A stretch of DNA of 64,000 bases from Prorocentrum cordatum (Eukaryota; Sar; Dinophyceae; Prorocentrales; Prorocentraceae): positions 1 to 64,000 of the forward strand of contig CAUYUJ010004322.1 of NCBI GenBank assembly GCA_963575745.1, written 5' to 3'. The position numbers and the translations under genes were made by a program. Below the pieces are notes generated by a model. That model had not been told where the DNA came from. It ran no database searches and was given only the letters and a program-made list of their open reading frames with translations. Below are positions 1-12,400 of this stretch, piece after piece; the stretch's first letter is position 1, and every line of letters starts with the position of its first letter.

Positions 1-540
1 GGCCTTCTTGGGGGTCTCCCATGGCTTTCGTGGGTTTTTCTTGGGAGCCTTCTGGGGGCATCTTGGGCTTCTTGCGGGCAGTCTCGGGGCTCTCTGGGGC
101 AGCCTTGGCTGTCTTCAAACCCTCTGGGGGCCTCTTGGGCCGTCTTGGGGCGATATCGGGGGCCCATTGGGCCGTCTTGGACGCTGCGAAATCTTCAGAA
201 AACGGCAATGCTAAAAGTATCTATTTTCCGGAAGAAATGGACGATGTGTGGTTCTTCGGGGCTCTCTTAACGGCGTCTTGGGGAGTCTTGGGGGCGTCTT
301 GGGCCGTCTTCAGACCATCGACGTTCCCCTTGGGGCGCTCTTGTGCTGTCTTGGGTCTCTTTTGCGCCTCGCCGATGACCTTTCTGATCGCCTTGAGTCT
401 GATCGCAAGGCCCGGCAAGGCGCCCCAGGAGGCCTGGAAGTGCCAGCGGACGTTTTTCCAAGGGCGTCCAGGGGGCCGCCGACAGGTCCGAAATGGCGTC
501 CGGGACGTCCCTTGGGGGGGGGAGGCCCAGTTTAGAGTGG
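1..540. repeat. Degenerate GGCCTCTTGGGG-type minisatellite
   Basis: Imperfect 10-16 nt units built from CTTGGGG/GGCCTCTTGGG/GGGCCGTCTTGG recur throughout. Related arrays occur at about 37490-37700 and 41190-41440, so this is a dispersed family. All three forward frames stay open for long stretches because of the composition, and the resulting Gly/Trp/Leu-rich translations have no domain features. No gene is seen. Confidence 0.75.
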
Positions 541-571
541 GGTGGGTGGGGTGGGGGGTTCCAGGTAATAA

Positions 572-643
572 AAGTATAGGAATAGGAATAGGAATAGGAA
601 TAGGTGTATGTATGTATGTGTGTATGTATGCATGTATGTATGT

Positions 644-722
<79 letters not shown>

Positions 723-727
723 GTTTA

Positions 728-818
<91 letters not shown>

Positions 819-900
819 GTATGTATGCATGCATGCATGCATACATGGATGTATGTATGTATGTAGGTATGTATGTATGTATGTATGTATGTATGTGTAT
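572..900. repeat. Compound microsatellite (GGAATA)n-(TATGTG)n-(TATG)n
   Basis: A short AGGAAT run at about 574-604 is followed by about 29 copies of TATGTG (about 645-816) and then TATG/CATG tetranucleotides to about 895. Translations on either strand are alternating Met/Cys/Val/Tyr or His/Thr/Ile and are artefacts of the repeat. Confidence 0.95.
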
Positions 901-1204
901 ATATATGTATATACGTACATATGTATTGGTGTATATCTACAGATGTGTATGTATATGTTTCGTCGGACAACTTGCTTGTTTTGTTTAGCTGTTTCTTTCA
1001 TACATATATATATATACACATATCCGTAAGGGCTTCGCTCCCCGCCGCTGGCCCCCTCTCTCTGATATTGGCCAATGCAAGAACGAAATCATGAGGCCTT
1101 GGCGCCGCCGTACATCAGCGTCGGGACTTCACGCGAAGACGATGAGTAATCGGCAAGACAAACTGTGATTCGGATGATATTATTGAATTCGGTATTGTAG
1201 TTCG
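901..1204. other. Intergenic spacer, no gene seen
   Basis: AT-richer transition DNA with a short (AT)n tract near 1000-1020. No open frame has protein-like character. Confidence 0.5.
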
Positions 1205-1695
1205 AAGGTTTATGGCTTCGGCTACGCGAATAACTTACACTTTGCGCAGTTTTATGGCTCCGGGGTTGCAACTATGGCGTAATTTCCGCAGGTATATGGC
1301 TTCGGAGACGCGAGTATTGTGTAATTTACGAGGGTTGATGGCTTCGGACACGCGATTCTGATTTTACGAGGGTTTACGGTTTCGGGGTTGCAGATCTTGT
1401 GTCATCTACGCAGGTTTATGACTTCGGAGACGCGAGCATTGTGAAATTTACAACGGGTTGAAGGCTTCGGGGACGCGAATTTGTATGCTTTGCCAAGGTT
1501 TATGGCTTCGGGGACACGACTCTCGTGTAATTTACGAAGGTTTTAGGCTTCGGGGACGCGAATATCGTATCATTTCGAAGGGTTTATGGCTTCAGGGACA
1601 CGAATATTGTATAATTCAAGAAGGTTCATGGACTCGGGAACACGAATATTGTATAATTTACGTGGGTTTCTGGCGTCGGGGGCGCGAGTTTCAAG
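1205..1695. repeat. About 41-bp degenerate tandem repeat, about 12 copies
   Basis: The core GGTTTATGGCTTCGGGGAC recurs near 1213, 1254, 1299, 1339, 1377, 1417, 1463, 1503, 1546, 1588, 1627 and 1671, followed by GCGAATATTGTATAATTTACG-like sequence. Copies are 70-90% similar by eye. No coding role is apparent. Confidence 0.85.
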
Positions 1696-1916
1696 TACTT
1701 TTGCATGTCCCGCGCCCCCCCCAGGAATTCAGATCACGCGATTCGAGCGTGGTAATCCGGACGCTTTTCGGCTCCTCCCCCCCTCGCGCGGTCTACAACA
1801 AGGAACAGTAAGCACCAAGAAGCAGACCTGTAACAGTGGAAATTGGGAGCTGGAACTGGTGCAGGCAACAGCAAACCCTCAGCCTACAGCCTGGTGCGCC
1901 ACAAAGGGGCCGGCGG

Positions 1917-1941
1917 ATATGTATATGTATGTGTGTGTGTA

Positions 1942-1985
<44 letters not shown>
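1917..1985. repeat. (TA)n/(TG)n microsatellite
   Basis: A TATGTATGTG run passes into an uninterrupted TA array of about 38 nt ending near 1980. Confidence 0.9.
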
Positions 1986-1986
<1 letters not shown>

Positions 1987-2685
1987 CAAAATCCACCTGT
2001 AGGAGGACATGCTGGACCTACCTTTAGTGTCCAGGCTTCCCAGGTGGTGTCCAGACATCCAGCGATTCGAAAAATCGAGACGGAGGTCTTTCATACTTTT
2101 CGGCGTCGCGGGGCCCTTGCCAGGCTTCGGGGCCGTCAAGAAACGATTCGGGCCTGGGGAAGTGGTGCCAAGTCTGCAGCTGCTGCTGCTGCTGCTGCTG
2201 CTGCGACCCCCCCCCCGACGATCCGAATAGCAGAACGTTAGCTTGGCAGGAAAGTCAACTTTTTATTTGGCGTTTCGACATTGGGCGGATGGGGCGACGG
2301 GGAGGGGGGGGGGGTAAGCCATTTGGCCTCTTGCGGGCCAGCCGATCCCGATCGATCCATCGGGGTCGGTCGGCGCCTGCCGCCCGATCGATCGCGGTGG
2401 CAGGGCGCATCGCGCATCGGCCAGCCCCCGAGGCCGGGCTCACGCGCGCCGCGCGCCATCCTCTGCGGCAGGGGGCCACCCGTGCCTCTCTGCCCCCTGC
2501 CGCAGGCCGCGGCGCTCGCGGCCGCGCTGCGGCCCACCGGCGGGGCGCCGCCACATCGCCGAGGAGGAGGCCCAGAGGGCGCCGCGCACCGCCGTGAGCG
2601 GCAGCAGAGAGCCCAGGACAGGCTCCTGCTCCGCCTGCGGGCGGCGGCCGAGCGCCTGGCCGCCCATCACTCTGCCCAGCCAGCG
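1986..2685. other. Leader region of the LINE element, boundary unknown
   Basis: No protein-like frame is seen before the ATG at 2686. The stretch contains a CTG triplet run (about 2174-2203), a poly-C tract and GC-rich DNA. It probably holds the 5' untranslated region of the downstream non-LTR retrotransposon, but I cannot place the 5' end because no target-site duplication could be matched by eye. Confidence 0.4.
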
Positions 2686-2949
2686 ATGGCACGAGAGGGG
2701 AAGGGCAGAGGCAGCGGTGGCCGAGGCGGCAAGGGCCACGCCCAGGAAGGAGCATCGCCGCCAGCAGCGCCCCCTTGGCGCCAGGAGAGGTGGCAGGGCG
2801 CTGGATGGCAAGAACAGCAGTGGAACGCGGAGCCAGCAGGCGAGGACCCGCCCTGGCGCAGAACGCTTTCACGGCCGCGGCGCTCTGGCCAGGCCAGCCC
2901 TCGCCAATGGCAACCGCAGCAGCAGCAGCAGCAGCCCAGCCAGCCCCCA

Positions 2950-2980
<31 letters not shown>

Positions 2981-5900
2981 TGCAGCAGCAGCCCAGGGCG
3001 GGCAAAGGCGGCCAGGCCAGTTCCAGCAAAGCGGACCAGAGGGCTCAAAAAGTCATTGACTCCGTGGCGGCCTGCACGCTGGACGAGGCAACTTCCCACC
3101 CAAAGTGGCAGGCGCCCCCAGCTGACCGCGCAGGTATCCAGAAGTTCCTGAGCAGTGCGGACCAGAGGCCGAGGAAACTCGGCGACCTGGTCGTCGCCAA
3201 GCAGGCCGCGGGCGACAGCACGAAGGAGCAGCTGATGGAAATCTCGGTCATCAAATACCAGAAGCTGGTCACGAGGAGGCCGAACGACCAGCTGCAGGTG
3301 CTCAGCAAGAGGCGCAAGGCCGTCAAACTTGAAGTCATCGCCCTCGAGGCCAAGACGAACGAGCTGCGGGACGACCTCAAGGCCAAGCAGCAGGAGTTGA
3401 GGCAGCTCGAGTCCAACATCGCCGACGTGCGGGCCGTGCTCGCAGACGGCGGCGCGGCGGACGACGAGGGCGACTGGGACACGGACGGGTTCGGCTTGGC
3501 ACCGAGCTGGGATGCCTTCCACAAGGCCGTGATCGACAGGCGCCTGCACAGCGAAGCACCTGGTGACGGATTCCCAGCTTGGCCAGCGGGAGTGGTGGGG
3601 CGATCGCCACGCTCAAGAGCCAGCTCGGCAGGCAGCGCAACCAGAGGCTTCGCCGATCAGGTGGCCAAGGCGAATGCGGAGCGGGCCCACCAGCAGCAGC
3701 GCCATGCCGAAGCCGAGCAAGAATTTGCTGCCGAGCTGGCGGAAGTCAGGAGGGTCGCCCGAGAACAAGCACTCCGCCACAACGGCGAGCAGGCGAAACT
3801 CAGGCTGGCACTCAAGGAGGAGTCAGAGCAGCTGCAGCGCATCACCGCAGCGGAGAGCGCAGCCCAGCAGCAGCAGCAGCAACACAAGGCCCTCCGCCAT
3901 GAGATCAAGAAGCAACACGCCGAGCAGCTCGAGTTCGCGACGCAGATGGAGGCAACAAGCCGAGCAGCTCGAGTTCGCGACGCAGATGGAGGCCAGGATA
4001 ATCAGCCATGACACAGCCTTCAGTCAAGCCAAGGCAGAGGCCGAAGCTGCGACCCAGCGGGCAAATCACCTGCATGAGCAGCTTGAGCAAGTTCGAGCGG
4101 AGCACCGAGAGCAACCGCAACCCCAGGACAGGGTCTACCAAGACCTGCTGCGGGCAAGAGCCGAGGCGCAAGAGGCATTGCGACGGGCCCAGCACGAGAG
4201 CGCCCAAGCGACAGCTACAGCGGGCACTCTCAAGCAGCAGCTCACCAGGCAGGAGCTGGTCATGGAAGAGAAGTTCCAGGAGGCCAAAAAGAACCACGCC
4301 CTCGAGCTTGAAGCTGCCGCCGAGTCAGCCAGGGTCCAGGCAATCGCCCAGGCCCAAGTGGTTGCCAATGCCAAGGGAAAAGGGGCCCTCCCGCCGGCAG
4401 AAGCGGCCAGGCTGCAAGGGATCGTCCAGACAGCAGCACGGCAGCAGGAGCGGCTCAAGCAGACCAAAAGCGAGCTCGAGGCAGCTGAAGCCCGCGTACA
4501 CTCTCCAGCAGTACTCCAAGCTCGAGGCGGGCGCTGCGCAGCGTGCAGTACACGTGGCATACCATGAAGCAGCGGAGCTGAGAAGCGCCAACGAGGAGCG
4601 GCAAATCCCGCACGAGGTGCAGGCATTGCAGTTCGCCCTGCTAAGGACTAGAGCAGAGGAGGAGGAGATTGCGAAGGCCAGCCTGAAGGACAAGGAGGCA
4701 ATGCGGGCAGAGCTCGAAGGCAGTGCTGAGCGAATAAGGTCGAGTCTCACCCGCCAAGTCATGATAGAAGAGGCGAACGCACATGACTTGCAGCTGCACA
4801 CAGAGAGCCTGCGACAGGAACTGAGCAGCTACGCAGTGCAGCTGAGCGAGCAAAGGTCCAACGCAGAGGTGCAGGAGCAGGCGCTGGAGGAGGAGCTCGC
4901 CCAAGCCCTCACCTTCAGGATCGCCAGCGTGGAGGGGGCCTCCGCCATGGAAGACTTTGCCAGCCAGCAGAGGACGGGCAGGGAGGAGGCCATTCACCTC
5001 GCGCTGCAAGAAAGCCTCCAGCGCTCCAGCACGCTACACACCGAGCTAGACGCCATCGCAAAGAAGGAGCAGCAGGGCGCGTCGGAGACAGAGGAGCTAA
5101 AGCTGAGAATGCAGAGCCTGGAAGCCATTGCAGCCAGCAGGGAACGTGAACGCAAGGCCATGGTCAACCTGTACGCCGAGATGAGGCAATACGGGCAGGA
5201 GGGCTACGACTTCACCAAGAGGGCAGCTCATCACCTCGTCCAAGGGGGCCACCTCCCAACGTCCCAAGAGTCCATGGGCGACTACCAGGAGGCCGCTGAC
5301 CTGTACGAGAAAGCCAGAGGAGCAGCCGAGGCAGCGACCGCCACAGCGGAGTCCCCCGCTGCGACCAATCTCCAAACTGGTGCAGCCGAGGAGCGCCCAG
5401 CCAGCAGGGGCCGCAGGCAGAGCAGCTCCTCGCCTCGGAGGCCAGCATCAACCAGGTCAGCCAGGCCAGCAGCCCGCCAGACCGACGAAGGCGATGTCCC
5501 CCTCATAGAGCGTGACAGGTCCAGGAACCCCGACAGGCCAGACCCGCACGAGGAGGCAGAAAGATACGAGCGCGAACAAGATGAGTTGCGCAGACAAGAT
5601 GCTGAGGAGAAAGCACAATGGGAAGCCGTACAGATGGAGGAGGAGCTGGAGTCCGTAGTGAGGGACCACGAGGCGAAGGAGATCCAAAGGCGCTACTACG
5701 AGGAGGCCCCCTTGACCCAGTTCGGCACAGCGGGCACGCAGGACTCCCGAGCGGAGGACGACGGCTCGGAGCATGCGCCGATGACCTACCCCGCCAGCTG
5801 GCCGCCCTGGAGCCAGGATCACCCCACACCCGAGGAGGGTGAGGAAATGAGGGGGATCACGCAGCACGAGGCAGACACAGACCTGGCATCCACGTCAAGG

Positions 5901-6434
5901 GCTAGCTCGGTACCAGCAGAGCAAGGCGACCCTCCTACCCCGACAGCATCTCAGGTAATCTTCATCCCAGCATCGCCAGCGCCACTCAGCGAGAGGTCAC
6001 CCACGCCCACAGTTCCATTCGGGCATGACGAGCAGCGCGGCCATGGAGGTGGAGAGGGAGCCGACAGCTTCGTATTGACCCCTCCCCCTGCGTCCCAGCA
6101 GAACGCGGAGGCGGCAGCGGCCAGCATCGAGAGGCAGTGCGAGGGCATCGACATCATGACGCGCCAGCACACCTCAGCCGCCGCCGCAGCTGCAGCCCTC
6201 GAAGAGGCGTTTGGACCCGCGCCCGCATTTCCAGGAGAAGACATCAGCCAGGCCCACAAGGGTCAGCGGGTAGACTCTGGAGAGTCAGGCATAGCACGTT
6301 TTCGTGGCCGAGTGGCCCGCAGGAGGGACGAGACAAGGGGCACAGCAACCCCCTCCCCTCCTGCAGCTCCTGGAGCCGAGGAGCAGGCAGCAGCAGCGCC
6401 CGCTGAATCCCCCCGAGGGGGGGAGGGGGCCTAG
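2686..6434 (+). pseudogene. LINE ORF1: Gln-rich, coiled-coil protein, broken by two frameshifts
   Basis: The start ATG at 2686 opens a Gly/Arg-rich then Trp/Gln-rich N terminus (poly-Gln coded by CAG runs about 2910-2995), followed by a conserved-looking segment (about 3040-3350) and long charged coiled coils rich in Glu/Ala/Gln/Arg. The protein-like sequence changes frame twice. It starts in the frame of 2686, moves by +40 nt into the next frame at the tandem duplication 3912-3991, and moves again near 4500 into the frame ending at TAG 6432-6434. The last part (about 5380-6430) is low-complexity Ser/Pro/Glu-rich. A nucleic-acid-binding, RNP-forming role like other LINE ORF1 proteins is inferred from position and coiled coils; no RRM or CCHC knuckle is seen. 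Because of the breaks this copy is unlikely to give full-length ORF1, unless the second shift is an assembly error. Confidence 0.7.
3912..3991 (+). repeat. 40-bp tandem duplication causing a frameshift in ORF1
   Basis: A 40-nt unit starting GCAACACGCCGAGCAGCTCG is repeated immediately (3912-3951 and 3952-3991) with one mismatch. Forty is not a multiple of three. The same peptide, AEQLEFATQME, is therefore encoded at both copies in successive frames, and the upstream frame ends 20 nt later. Confidence 0.93.
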
Positions 6435-6456
6435 CAGCGCCGCCAGGCTTCAGGCC

Positions 6457-9400
6457 ATGCGTGACAGAACTCACTGCCAGGAGGCGGCCGATGAGTCCAA
6501 CAGGGCAGAGCACGACGGATGTGGGATTTCTTCACGCTCTCCGATCAGTTCGACAGCATCGATCTCCTGGGCAGCATCGGGGAGAGCAGCTGGGGCCCAA
6601 AGCCCGCAGCACGGCAGTGGGGTCCTCCACTACGATGCTCGACCTACCCACCACCAGAGGCTTGAAAGCACGGCGGGCCCTGGGGTTAATTGCGACAGCC
6701 GTCTAGTAACAAATAGACCAGCGGAGATTCCGACAGTCTCACGCACCAGATCAGGTACTCCCAGGAGTCCAGGGTCCCGAGGGGCCACGACTCCAAGCAG
6801 ATGTGCTACCGCAACTGGCATTGGCAGTGGGAGGGCCACTCCCAATCGCAGCAGCCAGCATCAACAGCGGTATCAGTCACCTGGGTCTCGAGGGGCCAAC
6901 GTGACACCACCACGGCCGACACGAGGGCCGCCCGCCGCGTCTCGAGGGGCGCTAGGCGGCAACCAAGGAGGCACACTACCAGGGATGAGTGATGCATCCG
7001 CCAATCTGTCAGCACTTCAGGTCACAAGCCACCAAGATGGCTGCAAGGATGCGTTACCGGCTGCCCTTGCAATCAGTGTGTCCCCCCCCGCCATCCGAGT
7101 CCACGAGATCGAGAACGTGGAAGGGGCCTTTCTCGACGGTCAAAACTCGGCTGGCAGCGAGGCAGAGGATGGCATGGAGCAGTGCTACGAGGAGCGGAGG
7201 CAAGCGCGCGCAGTCGCAGCCTTCCGATCAGCCCAGCGGAGTGCACGCCGCGCACGGCGGGCTGCGGAGAGCCACAGTCGTCGGGACAACAGCAGCATCC
7301 ACAACAAGTACCATGCCCTGGCGGTGGATCCAGACCCGACGGACTCAGCAGCTCAACCAGCATCACCAGTGGCCCCAGTCCCGACGGACCCAAGCAGCTC
7401 ACCACGGTCAAGCAGGTGGAAGCCAACGCTCCCCTCGGCATCAGCGCGCTCCCACCACGGCGCGGGTGCTACCAACCACCCAGACGCCCTGGATGGCGAA
7501 CCTCATCGTCTACGTGACAGCATTCTCCACGCCCAATCACGCGAGCCCCTGTTCAGTCAGGCCGCGCGGGCTGGATCGGACAACTTGAACTACGATGAGG
7601 GGAGCCAAATGCCATCACTACCACCCGTGAAGCGGAGTGCGCCTCAGGCTGGGGCCATATCAATAGCCCCACCCACGCGTTCTCCGACACCACAGCCACC
7701 TCCAGCCCACAGCACCACTACACAAGGTCCCATTCTACAGGGCATGGGACTGGCGCCAGGCAACGACATCGAGTACTCCCCTGAGTACGTCAATGCAGAG
7801 AGGGCCAGGCGTGGCCGAAGGCGACGGCAGCTCCCCACCACGACAGCACGAGAAAGAGGCCAAGCGGCAGTGCTGCCAGTTCTCAGCCAAGACCCAGTAG
7901 CCGAGACCCTTCGCGGCCGAGGCCGCGTCAACGTCTGCGACGACGTCGACACTACGACCCTGCACAACATGGCAAGGATGGCGCTGGAGATGTGCCCATC
8001 GCGCGAGCTGCCGACCAGGCGGACACACATCTACACGGACGGCAGCTACAACGGCATCCCACATACAGCCGCCTGGGCAGTAGTGATTGTCGACGAGTAC
8101 GACGACGGGCGCAACTCACGAGGCCCGTTCGGTTTTCGGGGTTTCATTGCTGGCAAGGTCACCGAGACCCTAGACGACATGGCAAACAACGAGAAGGTGA
8201 CGGCATACACAGCTGAGCTCACGGCAGTACTTTGGGCACTAATGTGGGCCCTTGGTCAAGACACCGACGCGCCCATCGAGATCACGCCCGATGCCCTCAA
8301 CGTTATCAACCTGGCCAAAGGCGAAGCCCAATGCCGCGTACATCCGAGGTCGGGGGCCGCCATTCGCACGCTTGCAGGCCTCCTCCAACGAGCCCGACCT
8401 ACCCAGTGGCACCATATTAACTCGCACATCGGGCACCCTTGGAACGAGCTCGCAGATGGGATAGCAGATCAAGCTTCGGCCAGCGACCTGATGGACCCGA
8501 ACATTGCAGCAGTGCAGGCGATCGCTCACAACAAGTTCCTTTCCTGGGAATGGCTGCGATCAGAGCCAGATGCGGTCAAGGCCGCATACCCGCCCTTGCG
8601 GAACAAAGACTTCATCATCGAGGCCACCCAGCCGCAGGCAGCCCCAGGAGCGATCCAGAGGCCCATCAGCACCACCACCATCAAGGCCGACCTCAACGTG
8701 AATTTGTACACCTACAACTGCAGATCACTCAAGGCCGCCGTTAGCTTCAAGTCGGGCAAAGGCAAGGCGGCCGGCAAAAGCAAGCAGAGCCTCTCCAAGG
8801 TCACGCACCTAGCAGCACAGTTTGCTGACATGGGCCTGCACGTCGTCGCCCTGCAGGAGACGCAGAGCGAAGGAGACGTCCGCAATGTAGGTGAATATGT
8901 TTGCTACTCATCAGGCCACACGCAGCAGAACAGAGGATGCGACATCTGGCTCAACGTCTCCCAACCAATCAGCGCGAGTGGGACAGCGAAGTACCTAAGT
9001 GCCAAAGACACCCTCGTCCTCCACCAGCACGACAGGCTCTTGATCATCAAGACCCGCGTTGCAGGCATAGACATGGTTATCGCATCAGCATACGCACCCC
9101 ACGAAGACTCCCACGCGGCGGAGAAGAGAGACTTCTGGGAGTCTGCTCAGCGATTGTCTGCCAAGTACCGAGTGGACATCTTCATGGGGGACCTGAACGG
9201 GCGTCTTGGCGACTGCGAGTCCCCAGGAGTTGGCACCAGTGGGTACCCAGAAGCGACCAACGGCAATGGCAAGCACATCATCAGCTTCGCTGCCGACGCC
9301 AACATGGAGGTCATCAACACCACGAGGGATCCAGGCAACAACTCATATACGCATGTCGGATCGAAGGGGCAGCACCACAGGATAGACTACATCCTGCTGA

Positions 9401-12400
9401 GCTCCTCGATCGCCCCGTACGTCGCGAGTTGCAGCACGGAGCCAGGTCTGGGCCGAGGCACAGCTGCACAAGACCACATACCAGTACTAGCCACCCTCAA
9501 GTGGGCCGTCTGCAAGACCACCAAGGCCTCAGGACCGAGGCCCGACCTGACCAACTTGAACAATGACGTCGCCAAGGCCAGCTTCAAGGAGATTCTCAAG
9601 CAGGCCTCGATCATCCCCTGGGAGGTGGACGTCAACACCCACTGCGAGGAGGTCACCAGGGTCGTCAACGACGCGGCCATCCAGGCCTTCGGCAAGGCCG
9701 TCAAGGCAACGAGGAAGCCCTACGTCACCAAGACTACCATGGGCCTGATCCGAGCCAGGCGCCTCGCACTCCGAGTCCATCGCGCAGTGCTCAGAGGAGA
9801 AGCCCATGACGACCGACCTGGACGACTAGTAGCCCACGCCCATTCTCTTCGTGCAGGCGAAGTAGGGGACTCACTCTCCCTGTGGAGCAGAGAGCGTGGC
9901 GATGACGGTGGCACCATCCACGACATCCACCACTACGCGCACCTCCTCCTGAACTGGACAATCTCGCCCATGGTCTACGCCATGGCCATCCTTTCCTTCC
10001 TCACCAGGTCTGGGCCCATCGTTGCCGCGGCCGTCGAGAAGGACCGCAGCGCATTCCTCAGTCGGCTTGCCTCGACTGCGTCCTCCGCCTCCGCTGCGAA
10101 CGACGCTGCGGCCCAGTGGAAGGCTTACCGCGACCTACTAAGGTATGGAGGGAGGAAGGCGAAGTTCCCAGCAGGAAAGCCGATGCGGCTCGACAAGGAT
10201 GGAGAGGTGATCCACAACTCCCAGGACATGGCGGACCAGGAGTTTAACCATTTCGCGAAGATACAGGCGGGCAAGATCGTGACAGCGGATGATCTTGCCA
10301 ACAAGTACAATCACGACAGCAAGATCAGGCCCTTCGACGGCATGCTGGATCTCTCCATGGTGATGCCCCTGGCCGTCTGCCAGGCCCAGTTCGCCGCGGC
10401 CAAGGCTGGGACGCAAGGAGGCCCCGACGGGCTCACGAACGCTGTCCTCAGGGCGGCCCCCACAGAGGCAGCGAGGCTACTGCGCCCCCTCTTCACCAAG
10501 GTGGCGACCACCGTGCGGGAGCCGCTGAGCTTCAAGGGTGGAGACCTGGTCGCAATTCCCAAAGGAAAAGGCGACCCAAGGTACCTCCAAGCCTACCGCG
10601 AGATCCTCTTAAACAACGTCCTGGGCAAGCACCACCACAAATACCTAAGGACCATGCTCAACACTACCCTCGCCATAGCGCTGGAGGACATCCAGGTTGG
10701 CGGCCGGCCCAAGCGAGGGGCGGACATGGCGGTCCTAGCAGCGCGCCTCTTCACAGAGAGAAGTCAGGCCCAAGGGAAGTGCTCCATGATAAGCTGCTAC
10801 GACTTAAAGGAGGCCTTCTACTCGGTTGTAGTCCAGCTGGTTCATGGCATCCCAGGCGAGGAGGACGAAGTCAAGGAGGTGCTAGAGAACCTCGAGGTTC
10901 CCCTGTGGGCCCAGCCGCAACTGGAGCACCTCATGGCCAACCCAGGGATACTCGACACAGTGTTGGACGGCTCCCACTTGGCTGCCCTCATTGCAGAAGG
11001 TTACCGCAACAGGTGGACATCACACAGGTTCTCCCAGAACCTCATGGCGCCGCACAAGGGCACGAGGCCTGGCGTGCCCCTGGCCGACGCGGACTTCAAT
11101 CTGCTATTCGGCCGAGTCCACCGCATGATTGACAGCTACCTTGCGCAGCGAGGGCTACGACCTCAGGGCAAGCCTCTTGACAGCAGTTTCGCATGCGACA
11201 CCGACCCCACAGATGGGCCACTCCAGGAGCATGAACCTCATGGCCTATCGTTCGTCGACGACCTAACGGGCATGCACGTGTTCACCAGCCCCGACCACAT
11301 TCAGCATGAGGCCACGGGGTTCTGCGAAGCCGTCTACTGCGCCGCCAGCACCTTCGGCCTCCAGCTGCAGCTCACCAAGACCAAGGTGGTGATCGACTTC
11401 AGTGGGCCTGGGAGCCGGCAAGCGCGGGCCAGTTTCTACTCCGAGGGAGTGCCGAGGATCGAGGTCCCCCTTGCAGAGAGTTGCGTCGAGGTGGTTCGTC
11501 ACCACAAGCTCCTCGGGACCTACGTGACCGACAATGCATCCCCTGGGGTGGATGTCGCAGTGAAGGTAGCCACTGCAGCGACATCCACGAGGCCTCTCCA
11601 TCGCGAAGTCCACCGGCGATCAGAGCTGGCCATCAAAGACAAGGCCTACTTAGCCGACAGTGTGGTGCTATCCCAGCTACTATACAATGCGTCTACCTGG
11701 CCCGAACTCACCGCAGGCCAGGCCAGGAATTTCAACAACCAGTATATCGTCAACTACGCTGCCGCGCAAAGGATCACTTGGAAAGTACGACAGAAAAAGG
11801 AGGTCACGAACACCCAGATTCTCGAAGGGGTCGACAAGCTGCCCCCAGAGATAGTCCTGCGACTTGAGCGGCTACGACTATTTGGCAGATGCCTCAACTG
11901 GGGACCCCTGCACCTCCGCCGGCTACTTAGCCAAGCATGGGATGGTAGTTACGGCTGGGTGGCACTGCTCCGCCGCGACCTAGACTGGGTCCGCGACCAC
12001 ACAGGACCTGACGAGCGTGGTGGAGCATACACGCTCGAGGACTGGAAGGACTGGGCCAGGAACGACTACCAAAGCTACCTCAGCGCAGTAAAGAAAGCTT
12101 GCCAACGTGGCAAAGCTCGCCAGTACGATCACGACTACCAAGCTCGATGGCGGCTTCGACTCCAACGGTGGACCAACACGGAAGCCATCTCGCCCTTCCC
12201 AGACCAGCACTTCGAGCAGCAGCGCAAGTACCTATGCTACCACTGCGGACGTACCGAAGCCAGTGCAGCAGTGCTACGAGCACACATCACCAAGGACCAC
12301 ACCTCGTCGGGTCATCCTATCTCGTGGGCAACTGGTTCGGTCTGCTACGGATGCGGCATGGATTACCATGCTACAAACAGGCTGGTCAAACACTTGCTGA

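Noticed and set aside
267-1019. Long His/Thr/Ile- or Cys/Met/Val-rich frames on both strands
   Set aside because: They are translations of the (TATGTG)n and (TATG)n microsatellites.
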